Below, in pieces: positions 44,937 to 53,107 of a DNA stretch of 64,000 nt. The notes beneath the pieces were generated by a model. That model ran no database searches, was not told the DNA's origin, and was given only the letters and a program-made list of their open reading frames with translations. Within the stretch, counting starts at the first letter, position 1; each line of letters begins with the position of its first letter. The stretch spans positions 3,162,001 through 3,226,000 of the forward strand of contig OZ241901.1 in the NCBI GenBank assembly GCA_965202895.1, given 5' to 3'. Both the position numbers and the translations under genes were made by a program. The DNA is from JAJDXW01 sp965202895. GTDB lineage: Bacteria > Pseudomonadota > Gammaproteobacteria > HK1.

Positions 44937-45245
44937 CGGAGGGCCTCACGCTGCGGAATCGGTTCGTGCGGGCGAACCCGGCTCGGCCGAATCAGAGCGG
45001 GGAGGTCTTGGCAACGCCGCCTGACACGAATGCGGAGGTCCTGGGAACGGCACCCCTCCCACGGACGCGGGCATCATGGGAACGGCGGATCCTGGGAACG
45101 CGGGCGTCTCGCCCGCAAATGGGATGGCAAGACCGCCAGAGGTCGATGCGGGCGGGACACGAGCGTTCCCAGGACCCGCTGTTCCCGGGCAAGAGTCGGG
45201 GGCATCGATGCTTGGCCTCCGAGTCGGTCAGCGTGAAAGAGTCCC
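44937..45245 (-). repeat. MITE-like element, full copy, with empty-site counterpart
   Basis: About 309 bp, colinear as reverse complement with the element at 36994-37281. It has the outer flank CTTTCACGCTGACCG, the TGTCCCGCCCGCA hairpin core, and the distal CGGGTTCGCCCG and CGCAGCGTGAGGCCC block. GGCGGGACCCC stands on both sides (44926-44936, 45246-45256). In the duplicated region at 49826-49836 the same 11-mer occurs once and the element is absent, which is a natural empty site. Confidence 0.8.
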
Positions 45246-45472
45246 GGCGGGACCCCGGGGGCCGTCGCGTGAAGGCGGCGGTGGTCGGAACCACGGGTCC
45301 CGGTCGGTGGGCGGCCGGACGAAATCCCCGTCCGGCGGGGTTCGGGAGCGTCGACCCCGGCGCTCGATACCTTGCGGCCCCGGCCTCCGACCCGGAAACG
45401 AGGTGTCTTGCCGTCTTGGTCGGCGCGGTGTCTTGGTCGGCGCGGGGGGCATGTCGTCCCGTCTTCAATACA

Positions 45473-45700
45473 ATGGGTCGCATGGCTGAGAACCGACGGC
45501 CGAACTCCCTGGAACCCGTTGCGGGCTGCATGGACCGCTGGGCGGCCGCGGGGCGGCGGCTCATCCGCGAGCGGCGGGCGAACCCGATGGAAACGAAGCT
45601 GCACCAGCTCGCGGCGCTGATGGCCTCCGCGTCGGAGATGGGCTGGTCCGAAGCGCTCGGCGCCGAGGACGACGGGGTGCGTGCTCGGTGGATGGCGGCG
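45473..45700 (+). pseudogene. Toxin-antitoxin-associated small gene, decayed copy 1
   Basis: The frame from ATG 45473 (or 45482) reads MAENRRPNSLEPVAGCMDRW, RRANPMETKLHQLAALMASA and SEMGWSEALGAEDDGVRARW. The same block occurs at 49988-50231, where a nucleotidyltransferase remnant follows, so the pair looks like a small antitoxin-type gene plus MNT/AbiEii-like partner. Here the partner is missing and the frame runs on into unrelated sequence to 45805. Probably non-functional. Confidence 0.5.
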
Positions 45701-45822
45701 AGAGGGTCGGAGCCTGGGGGAGAATCGGACGTACGACCAGGGACGAGCCCATGCCAGGTTTGCGAAGCGCCTTGTCGGGATTTCGGGACGTGGGCAGCCT
45801 GCTGATCAGGAAGGGTACCGTG

Positions 45823-46200
45823 ATGGGGCCTCTGATCCCGCTGCTCTTCATCGCTCTCGTGCTCCTCCTGGCCGCATACCTGTTCCGCGAGGTGGCCGTG
45901 ATTCACGGCGTGCCGGTCTTCAGCGCCGTGTTCGGGTTGGTGGCCCTGCTGATCGTCTTCGGTTATCTTTACCACTTCGCGTCGTTCGCGAAGCGTGATC
46001 CCGATCGCTTGCAGTCGGAGGAATACCGGTTGTTGACGAGCCGGATGCAAATGATCGCGGCCAAGGAGTTGCCGTACCCGATGCCGGCGGAAAGTCTCCC
46101 CTTGGAGGCGCCGGCCGAGAACCCGGCGGAGCAGGGGACATCCACCGAGAACGCAGAGAGACCGGATTCAACCGCCGCCAAGGAGGAACGGGAGCCATGA
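45823..46200 (+). CDS. Small two-helix membrane protein in an accessory operon
   Basis: The 125-residue product has two membrane helices (about 4-23, PLIPLLFIALVLLLAAYLF, and 34-53, FSAVFGLVALLIVFGYLYHF). A charged cytoplasmic part follows (KRDPDRLQSEEYRLLTSRMQM) and an acidic Pro/Glu-rich tail. AGGAAGGG precedes ATG 45823. The stop overlaps the next ATG (ATGA), so both proteins are made together. No family recognised. It lies inside the duplication-bracketed island beside the restriction-modification gene. Confidence 0.65.
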   Translation: MGPLIPLLFIALVLLLAAYLFREVAVIHGVPVFSAVFGLVALLIVFGYLYHFASFAKRDPDRLQSEEYRLLTSRMQMIAAKELPYPMPAESLPLEAPAENPAEQGTSTENAERPDSTAAKEEREP

Positions 46201-46751
46201 AGTCGTATCTGCTGAATCATAGCGACGCCTGCACACCGGAGCACGTGCAACAGGTGCTCAACGATACCCGGGCGGTCGAGACGTGGGTAACGCCGTTTCC
46301 ATACGCGGCCATTCTCATTTCCCGACTGGACGTCCGGGACCTCGCTGCCGTGATCCGCGAGCGACTTCCCGGGGTCTGGCTCATGGTGACGGAGCTGAAC
46401 GGCAGCGTCGTGCAAGGATGGTTGCCGGCCGATCTCTGGGAGTACGTGAACGACCCCTCCAAGGCGCGGTCACGGAAGCTGTTTTCGGGGATGGTTCCAC
46501 CACCCACGCCCTCCCCCAGCATCGACCGCCTGCTTGGTCTAACCCGTCCTCGCCGACCCGGGGGACTTGGCGATGTGGCGTCCGCCGCCTCCCGGACTCC
46601 GGATTCGCTCACGAAGGGTGCTTCCGGGCTCGCATCGCTTGGCGACGTAACCTCCTCCGGGGGATTGCGTTCGCCCTTCGAGGGTTCTTCCGGGCTCGTC
46701 CCGCCTGGCGATGCGCCGCCCCGTGGGCCTGCCCGCAGAGGTTCGGGTTGA
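46197..46751 (+). CDS. Unknown protein, SinR/Cas2-like fold suspected, with repeat-derived tail
   Basis: Residues 1-95 form a compact domain: MKSYLLNHSDACTPEHVQQV, WVTPFPYAAILISRLDVRDL, LPGVWLMVTELNGSVVQGWL and PADLWEYVND. The alternation resembles the small ferredoxin-like SinR/Cas2/VapD-type proteins sometimes found in defence islands, but this is a visual impression only. Relatives would end near residue 95. Here about 90 residues encoded by degenerate tandem repeats follow (GASGLASLGD, GSSGLVPPGD). Coupled to the upstream membrane-protein gene. Confidence 0.55.
   Translation: MKSYLLNHSDACTPEHVQQVLNDTRAVETWVTPFPYAAILISRLDVRDLAAVIRERLPGVWLMVTELNGSVVQGWLPADLWEYVNDPSKARSRKLFSGMVPPPTPSPSIDRLLGLTRPRRPGGLGDVASAASRTPDSLTKGASGLASLGDVTSSGGLRSPFEGSSGLVPPGDAPPRGPARRGSG
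46540..46735 (+). repeat. Degenerate tandem repeats of about 66 bp
   Basis: Roughly three imperfect units, each ending in a form of TTCCGGGCTCGnncCGCnTGGCGAnG. The last two (about 46605-46670 and 46671-46735 by their ends) align best. They form the 3' third of the preceding reading frame. Confidence 0.5.
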
Positions 46752-46826
46752 TTCGCAGGCCCGCAACGCGACAGGTCTCGGGGCGCGGTCGGGTGAGCCG
46801 AATCGGGGTCGTTGATCGATGGCGGG

Positions 46827-49367
46827 TCAGTCTGCCGGCGACGGGGCGCCATGATTCGTTCCGGCGCTCGCGATGTAGTCGAACCCGTCCTCTTTCAGGT
46901 CCTGTACGAATCGCCGTCTTGATTCGGACAGAGCCGTAAAATATCTGCGGAAGGCTCCTGAACGCTTCCGGGCCCACTCGAGGTTCGGCGGGTCGGGAAG
47001 CATGATCTCACGATACCTGAAGCCGCAGTCCTCTCGATTCGTCTGCATCAGGGCGACTCTCCGCCATTGATCCCTGACGGCATTCAGGCAAAGACACCAA
47101 AGCAGATAAAATGGATCCCATGCCCCCGCATCCTCGACCACTCTGAAAGCGAATATTTCACGCGTGATCACGATATGCTCCTCGCCCGGAAGAAGTATGG
47201 CGAATTCTCCGATGTTGCTGCTCGCTCGGTTCGGGGTGATGACGTCCCACGCAGCGAGACCGCTCCTGTCGGACTTCCAGTATCGTTCAGCGACGCCTCT
47301 CGTGACCAGATTCGTTGGATTCACGTTCACTCGAAGGGCGCGAATGTCCGAGACCTTTACATAGGGAATGTTTCCCCTTCGCTGATCGTTGCTGGGACTC
47401 CCATGCCCTTCCCGAACCATGATGGTACCGTGATCCAGTAGCTGCCCGATCGATACGATGCCGATTCCGTGGTCGGAGGCAATTCGATGAATGCCTGCAT
47501 TGTGACGCATATCGTAGTACGTCGGAACGAGAACCTTTTGCTCGAACACTCGAGCGGATGATACGAATGTTTGTGCCGGCGGGACTTGCCCGCCCAGATA
47601 GGCTGCAACCGCATCCGCCAATTCGTTGTCGATTTCATCGGTACGCCTCCCCGATTCAGGGTCGGTTTTGAACCGAACCCCCCCGTTCTTGTAAATGCCG
47701 CAGGTTTGCGGGTTCAGAAATGCGATTTGTTGCTCACCTGGGATCTCCTCCTCTATTTTCTGAAATACATAGAAATTGGTTTTGGCGCGGCAAAATCCCT
47801 GAAATGCCTCCATCGGAATATTGACGACGGCAAGAGGCCGTAGCCTGGGCCGTATCCAATCGAACAGGAACGCATAATTCGCGGAGAAAAAATAGGTCTC
47901 CGGCAGCACGATGCCGACCCGCCCTCCAACACGAAGTAGCTGCCAGGCGCGCTGGAGGAAGACGAGTCCGATTTCGATGTCCCGGTATATTCCGTCTTCC
48001 CTCGATCCGATATCGAGACCCGACAACCGCAGATCTGAAGCATTTACTTTCAAGTTCTGGCCGAACGGAGGATTCGTCACGACGACCGTATATCGCCCGT
48101 CCCGGAATCTGCCATCGGCAAGATGAGGAAAATCCGTCCCCCAGTGGTGAACTCGGACCGAGTCGCCGCGGACGCAATGCGCTGAGCCGTCGCCGGCAAT
48201 TTGCATGATCGCCTTGGTGAGCTTGACCCCAATCGGGTCCTTTTCTATCCCGAAAACGTGGGTCTGCGCCCATCTCGACAGCCCTTCGGAATCCATATGG
48301 TGGTAGGTGCGACGTATCTCCAGCATGGTTTCGATCAGGAATCCCCCCGTTCCACAGGCAGGGTCGATCACGATGTCGTCCCATTTGATTTGCATCAATC
48401 GGACGCCGGCTTCGATGACCGCCTGCGGGGTAAAATACTGGCCCTCCCCCTGTTTCAGTGCTTCGCTTCGCAGGATCTGGAATGCTACGGAAACGGTCGA
48501 AACACCGAGCTCGATCAGACAGAGGCTGGACAGGGTTTCTACGCAGGCTGCCAGCGTCTTGTCGGTGAATCTGAGAGCCTGGTCTTGTGGACTGGTAAAC
48601 GTGTCCGGATACAGATATACGAAATTCCCGTACCGCTCCCTTATTGCGTCCCCTGTACGCTTGTCCGATTCCATCGGGCGAAAGAACACCGGTTCGGCCA
48701 GATTGGCCTTGGCTTGCTTGTCGCTTTCGAGTTTGAGAAGAAGAAGATTGCATAGCTGGTCGAGCTGTTCCTCCCGTCGCGTGACAACCGTGTCTACCAT
48801 CACGATTTTGTCCAGCAGATCTTTGATCGTCGATCTGAATATCTGTTCCGTTGGTTGGATCAGGTCTTCGTAACAAGTGCGTCGTGTTTCGGGCCTTATT
48901 GCCTCGCCCGGTTTTGGGAGATCGTTGATGCGGCCGCGCTTGAGCAGCAGGCGTCCATCCGAGCGGCGATAAATGTACACGGATGGAGCACTCGGATCCG
49001 CATCGTTGGCCCAGATACCGAGCTGAACGTGCGGTTCGCCGACGAAGTATGCTTCGAGCTGGGATATCCCGGAGGTTTCTTCCGGTCTCTTGCATTCGAT
49101 GATGAACAACAGATGTCTCGGATCACCGACATTCTCTTCGTGATCGAACACCGCGATGTCGACGGGAAACCCCTGGAATTTGCGATTTCGCTCTCGTCTC
49201 TGCTGATCGGACGGCGTTTTCGGGACCTGCCATTCCTTCTTGCCGAAGATGATTTGACCATGTGACCATCCCTGGCCAATCAGGTACCCTACGAGCGGTC
49301 CGACCACTTTGGTCTGTTCTGGGCCGCCCTTCAGTCGCTCATGAATATTCCTGCCGATGTCATTCAT
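46827..49367 (-). CDS. Single-chain restriction-modification enzyme (nuclease, N6-adenine methylase and target recognition fused)
   Basis: The 846-residue product begins with a PD-(D/E)XK-type nuclease domain (PVDIAVFDHEENVGDPRHLL then FIIECKRPEE, about residues 68-95). It continues with a Type I HsdM-like helical part and methylase core (GEGQYFTPQAVIEAGVRLM, DPACGTGGFLIETM for SAM, VVTNPPFGQNLK for catalysis). It ends in a region of about 250 residues consistent with a target-recognition domain (SIGQLLDHGTIMVREGHG, NIPYVKVSDIRALRVN). This is the architecture of Type IIG/Type I-like fused enzymes. No separate hsdR or hsdS is adjacent. G+C is clearly lower than the surroundings, indicating transfer. 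ATG 49365-49367. Confidence 0.88.
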   Translation of the reverse strand: MNDIGRNIHERLKGGPEQTKVVGPLVGYLIGQGWSHGQIIFGKKEWQVPKTPSDQQRRERNRKFQGFPVDIAVFDHEENVGDPRHLLFIIECKRPEETSGISQLEAYFVGEPHVQLGIWANDADPSAPSVYIYRRSDGRLLLKRGRINDLPKPGEAIRPETRRTCYEDLIQPTEQIFRSTIKDLLDKIVMVDTVVTRREEQLDQLCNLLLLKLESDKQAKANLAEPVFFRPMESDKRTGDAIRERYGNFVYLYPDTFTSPQDQALRFTDKTLAACVETLSSLCLIELGVSTVSVAFQILRSEALKQGEGQYFTPQAVIEAGVRLMQIKWDDIVIDPACGTGGFLIETMLEIRRTYHHMDSEGLSRWAQTHVFGIEKDPIGVKLTKAIMQIAGDGSAHCVRGDSVRVHHWGTDFPHLADGRFRDGRYTVVVTNPPFGQNLKVNASDLRLSGLDIGSREDGIYRDIEIGLVFLQRAWQLLRVGGRVGIVLPETYFFSANYAFLFDWIRPRLRPLAVVNIPMEAFQGFCRAKTNFYVFQKIEEEIPGEQQIAFLNPQTCGIYKNGGVRFKTDPESGRRTDEIDNELADAVAAYLGGQVPPAQTFVSSARVFEQKVLVPTYYDMRHNAGIHRIASDHGIGIVSIGQLLDHGTIMVREGHGSPSNDQRRGNIPYVKVSDIRALRVNVNPTNLVTRGVAERYWKSDRSGLAAWDVITPNRASSNIGEFAILLPGEEHIVITREIFAFRVVEDAGAWDPFYLLWCLCLNAVRDQWRRVALMQTNREDCGFRYREIMLPDPPNLEWARKRSGAFRRYFTALSESRRRFVQDLKEDGFDYIASAGTNHGAPSPAD

Positions 49368-49425
49368 TCCGATGTCTTCCGGGAACCGCGCTCGTCGATC
49401 GATTGTTCTTCGGCGCCGAGGCGGA

Positions 49426-49655
49426 TCATCTGCGGCGGGGGACGTAGAGGTCGGTGATCGTGCCGGCGGCCATCTCCGCCGCGAAGCCGACCGTCTCCGA
49501 CAGGGTAGGTGGGGGGACGCTCAAGGCGACGTCCTCCGGGTCCGCGCCCATCTCGATCACGAGGGTCGCTTCGGAGATCGGCTCGCCCGCGTGCGGCCCG
49601 ACGATGCCGGCCCCGACGAGGCGCCGGCCCTCGCCCTTCACCCGCGTTCCGTCAC
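49426..49655 (-). pseudogene. 3' fragment of a dihydrolipoyl dehydrogenase gene
   Basis: The last 72 codons read VKGEGRRLVGAGIVGPHAGE, PISEATLVIEMGADPEDVAL, PPTLSETVGFAAEMAAGTI and TDLYVPRRR, then TGA. This is the dimerisation-domain end of an E3 (Lpd) subunit. The HPHPTLSE motif that supplies the catalytic His is damaged (VPPPTLSE). There is no upstream part. It lies between the RM gene and the argG fragment. Confidence 0.75.
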
Positions 49656-49677
49656 CCCACCCACGTGACCTCCGTGC

Positions 49678-49836
49678 AGGCGAGTACGACCTTGTTCACG
49701 TCCGTCATGCGGGGCTCCGAGACGCCTCGGCGGGGGAGGGGCGCCGGCGGGCGGGGCGCCGGCCGGGGGGCGATTCTACCAGCCCCGGTCCGCCCCGACC
49801 CCGACCCCGGCTGGCCCGGCGCGACGGCGGGACCCC
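49678..49836 (-). repeat. Right copy of the argG 5' region (dead argG start)
   Basis: Near-identical to 44790-44936, including the ATG (49708-49706), ten argG codons (MTDVNKVVLA), the leader and the TAGAAT box. After codon 10 the frame leaves the argG sequence. It continues across the single GGCGGGACCCC (49826-49836) into sequence matching 45246 onward, which makes it an unoccupied version of the left arm. Confidence 0.8.
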
Positions 49837-49987
49837 GAGCGCGGTGGCGTGAAGACGGCGGCGGTGGGGGCCGCGGATCCCGGTCGGTGGGGAGCCGGAC
49901 GAAATCCCCGTCCGGCGGCGATTGGCCGGGCTGCAACATGGCCCGCCGGAGCGCGGGCGGCGTTCGCCTTCAAGACAATGGCTCCTG

Positions 49988-50231
49988 ATGGCATCGGAGC
50001 GCCAGCCGATCTCCCCGGAAGCCGCCGCCAGCTACGAGAGGCGCTGGCGATTGCAGAGCGGCGGCCACCCGCGAGCGGCGGGCGATCCCGGTGGAAACGA
50101 AGCTGCGCCAACTCGCGGCGTCGATGGCTTCCGCATCGGAGATGGGTTGGTCCGGGCCGCTCGACACGGAGGACGACGCGGTGCGGGAGCGGTGGATGGC
50201 GTTGCGGCGAGCCACGCTTGCCGGGAGATAG
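49988..50231 (+). pseudogene. Toxin-antitoxin-associated small gene, decayed copy 2
   Basis: The start MASERQPISPEAAASYERRW and the later block VETKLRQLAASMASASEMGW then DTEDDAVRERWMALRRATLAGR and TAG are in different frames. A frameshift near 50060-50090 has therefore broken the gene. It is homologous to 45473-45700. A nucleotidyltransferase remnant follows 35 nt later. Confidence 0.5.
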
Positions 50232-50265
50232 CTCCGCCGGTGGAGGGTCGGATCCTCCGGCTCCC

Positions 50266-50460
50266 CTCGTCCGCGCGCTCGCGGCGGTGCCGGAGTGGCT
50301 CGATGCTGCTACCCCCGGCGCGATCGTCGGCGGGATCGCCGCTTCGATCCTCGGGCGGCCCCGCCTCTCCGAAGACATCGACGTGTTGGAAGCGGTGCCC
50401 TTGGCTCGCGAGGCGGTGGCGCCGATGCATTCCCTGGCGAGCAGCCTCGCGGCGATGCGT
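50266..50460 (+). pseudogene. MNT/AbiEii-like nucleotidyltransferase remnant
   Basis: The frame reads LVRALAAVPEWLDAATPGAI, VGGIAASILGRPRLSEDIDVL. It then jumps to EAVPLAREAV, which resembles a later part of such proteins, so an internal deletion is likely. Intact relatives are about 200 residues. The frame stays open into the next gene only by chance. It is the likely former partner of the small gene just upstream. Confidence 0.5.
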
Positions 50461-50583
50461 CGGGCGCGCGATTCCACCGCCGGGGTATCGGGGGCGACGG
50501 CGGTTGGCCGGCGAAGGGTAGGATATCCGGGCCGGCCGGCACCCGTGCTGCTGCCCGAACCCTCCCTCTCGACGGATCTCCCG

Positions 50584-51339
50584 ATGTCGAAAGTGCTCGT
50601 GGAATGCGATGGTGCGGTGCGCACCGTGACCCTCAACCGCCCGGAGAAGCGCAACGCCCTCGATCCGGAGATGCTGGACCGGGTCGAGGCGGCGTTCCCG
50701 CCGGATCCGCCCGCGGAGGAGCGGGTGGCGGTGCTCCGGGCGGTCGGCCCCGTGTTCTGCGCGGGGATGGACCTCGCCCAGCGGTCGGAGAACCTCGGCC
50801 GCCCGACCCCGATCGTGTCCGCGCTTCGCGCCATCGAGCGCTTCCCTCTCCCGGTCGTCGCGGTGGTGCAGGGACACGCCATCGCGGGCGGCAACGAGAT
50901 CGCCCTTCACTGCGACTTCGTGGTGGCGAGCGAGGCGGCCCGGTTCGGCATGTCCCTCGCCCAGGTCGGCCTCGCCCCCGACTGGTTCCTCACGAAGAAG
51001 ATCGTGGAGAAGGGCGGCCCCGTCGCGGCCCGTGAGATGCTCCTGCTGGGCGACCCGCTGCCCGCGCGCCGCATGTGCGAGCTCGGGATGATCTCCCGGG
51101 TGGCCGAGCCCGAGGATCTGGAGGCGGAGGCGACGAGGGTCGTCGACCGGCTCGCCGCCAACGCCCCGCTCGCGGTGCGGATCATGAAGCGGACCCTGGT
51201 CCGGCTGATGGACTTCCGTGATTCGGTCCCCCACGGCGATCTCGATGCCGAGGTCCGCCGGGTGAGCGCGTCGGACGACGCCCGCGAGGGGATCGCGGCG
51301 CGGCTCGCGCGGCGCCCGCCGACCTTCCGGGGCGCCTGA
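50584..51339 (+). CDS. Enoyl-CoA hydratase/isomerase family protein
   Basis: Crotonase-fold protein of 251 residues. The oxyanion-hole segments are present: VFCAGMDLA with the Ala-Gly-Met-Asp motif, and GHAIAGGNEIALHCDFVVAS. Substrate cannot be told. The gene faces away from the AMP-ligase and 4Fe-4S genes. Start ATG 50584; the frame is open far upstream, but the family begins at VLVECDGAVRTVTLNRPEKRNAL. Confidence 0.9.
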   Translation: MSKVLVECDGAVRTVTLNRPEKRNALDPEMLDRVEAAFPPDPPAEERVAVLRAVGPVFCAGMDLAQRSENLGRPTPIVSALRAIERFPLPVVAVVQGHAIAGGNEIALHCDFVVASEAARFGMSLAQVGLAPDWFLTKKIVEKGGPVAAREMLLLGDPLPARRMCELGMISRVAEPEDLEAEATRVVDRLAANAPLAVRIMKRTLVRLMDFRDSVPHGDLDAEVRRVSASDDAREGIAARLARRPPTFRGA

Positions 51340-51409
51340 AGCGGGGGCGGGCAGCGGCCGGACGGCCGGCCGCTCGTCCCCTCGGGTGATTCGACACCTC
51401 CGCGGTCGG

Positions 51410-53107
51410 TCACGCCTCCTCGACGCATCCGGTAAGGGCGACGTTGCCGGCCGCGTCCATCCGCGCCGCCTCCCCGGACCGGAACCACCCGTCGGCGGTG
51501 AACGCGGCGGCGGTCGCTTCGGGGTTCCCGAAATAGCCGGCGAAGACCGAGGGGCCGCGCACCTGGAGCTCGCCCTCCGCGCCGCGCGGCGCCTCGCGGC
51601 CGCGCTCATCGGCGATGCGCGCCTCCGTGCCGGGCACCGGCCGGCCGGTGCTCCGGGCGGCGAGCTCGGGGCCGTCGCCCCTCCGGGTGCAGAGCCCGGC
51701 CGGGACCTCGGCCCTGCCCCAGAGGCGGCCGACCTCGCCGTCCGGGAGGCGCGCGGCGACGGCCCGGACCAGGGTCGGCGGCGCGGTCCCGCCGGCGAGC
51801 ACGATGCGGCGGAGCGGCGAGAGGTCCGTCCGGTAGAGGAGGCCCGCACCGGTTCCCGCGCCCGCCGCGAGCTGGCCGGGCGCGGCGAAGAGGTGCGTCG
51901 GGCGAAGCCGGTCGATCGCGTCCGCGAGGGCCGGGGGCGAGAAGATCGGGACCAGCGCGATGGCGGCTCCCGCCGCGAGCGCGAGCGCGAGCGCCAGAGG
52001 ATGGAACGCGCGAGCGTGCCCGAACGGCGCCGTGGAAAGGACCACGTCCCCTGCCCGCACGTCGTGCCCGGCGATGCCGAGGCGCGCGCTGGAGAGCATC
52101 TGGTGGTAGTTGAAGGGCACCCCCTTGGGGATCGAGGTGGTCCCGGACGTATAGAGCAGGAGGAAGGGGTCGGCCGCGGTCGGATCCCGCCAGTTGCGGG
52201 GGAGCGCCGGACCGCCGGCCGCGAGGCGTTCGTAGGGCAGCACGCCGGGGACCTCCGCGCCGGGCGCCTCCGCACCGAGGACTACCAAGGTATCGAGAAG
52301 GGGAAGCTCCGGCCGGCGTACGGACCACCAGTCGACGGGCGAGAAGCCGCCGACGCGCCCCGGGGCGACCAGCATCCTCGCCCGGGAATGCGCGAGCCGC
52401 GCCGCCATCTCCGGTCCGCCGCAGGGCGCGTCGAGGGCCGCCGTGACCGCCCCGAGGGAGCTGACCGCGAGGAAAACCTCGACGCACTCGCGGGTGTTCG
52501 GAAGCTGGACGGCCACCACGTCGCCCGGCCGGACCCCGGCGTGGTGGAGCCCGGTGGTGAGCGCGGCGACGCGGGCGGCAAGATCGGCGTTCGAGACGGC
52601 GCCCCGCTCGTCTACGAGGGCCGCTCCCTCGGGGTTCGCGCGGACGTTCCGGCGGAGCCAGCCGGAGAGGGTGTCCGAGCGCCACCAGCCCTGCTCGACG
52701 TACCCCCGCACCCGCTCCGGGTCGAAGGAGAAGGCCGCGCGCAGGGCGAGCGCCTCCTCGCTGAACCGGAAATGGTCCTGGAACGGGACGAACCGCTCCG
52801 CGCGATAGCGTCGGCCGCCCCCGAGCGCGTTCAGCACGTGGTAGTGGCCGGTACGGAACCGCCGCCGCTCCTCGAGGTTCCGGATGAGGGTCACCTGCGC
52901 CGGGGTGAGCCCGACCCGCTCGGCGATGCCGGCGTCGCCCATGCCGAGCTCGTGGCGGTGCGCCTCGATCGCCGCGAAGTCCTTCTCGCGGACCGGATCG
53001 CCCCGGCGGGTCTGGAGGTTGTTGCTCAAGGCGAAGATGGTCTCCCCGTAGGCGGCGACCATCTCGTCGGTCACCCCGAGCTGGGCCCGGGTGAGCCCCT
53101 GGGTCAT
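51410..53107 (-). CDS. AMP-forming acyl-CoA synthetase-like protein, N-terminal extension, short C-terminus
   Basis: The 565-residue product has an unusual N-terminal region of about 140 residues with an HTH-like helix pair (DAGIAERVGLTPAQVTLIRN). The adenylation domain follows, with the P-loop LLLYTSGTTSIPKGVPFNYH and STGRPVPGTEARI. It ends at VALTGCVEEA, just where the hinge and the C-terminal subdomain with the catalytic Lys should begin (normally TGR-KD). So it is truncated or a naturally short form. The start overlaps the 4Fe-4S gene (ATGA). Confidence 0.8.
   Translation of the reverse strand: MTQGLTRAQLGVTDEMVAAYGETIFALSNNLQTRRGDPVREKDFAAIEAHRHELGMGDAGIAERVGLTPAQVTLIRNLEERRRFRTGHYHVLNALGGGRRYRAERFVPFQDHFRFSEEALALRAAFSFDPERVRGYVEQGWWRSDTLSGWLRRNVRANPEGAALVDERGAVSNADLAARVAALTTGLHHAGVRPGDVVAVQLPNTRECVEVFLAVSSLGAVTAALDAPCGGPEMAARLAHSRARMLVAPGRVGGFSPVDWWSVRRPELPLLDTLVVLGAEAPGAEVPGVLPYERLAAGGPALPRNWRDPTAADPFLLLYTSGTTSIPKGVPFNYHQMLSSARLGIAGHDVRAGDVVLSTAPFGHARAFHPLALALALAAGAAIALVPIFSPPALADAIDRLRPTHLFAAPGQLAAGAGTGAGLLYRTDLSPLRRIVLAGGTAPPTLVRAVAARLPDGEVGRLWGRAEVPAGLCTRRGDGPELAARSTGRPVPGTEARIADERGREAPRGAEGELQVRGPSVFAGYFGNPEATAAAFTADGWFRSGEAARMDAAGNVALTGCVEEA

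Noticed and set aside
49849..51339. A single long frame joining the nucleotidyltransferase remnant to the enoyl-CoA hydratase
   Set aside because: The fusion arises because the remnant has no stop in that frame. The hydratase fold starts exactly at the ATG 50584.
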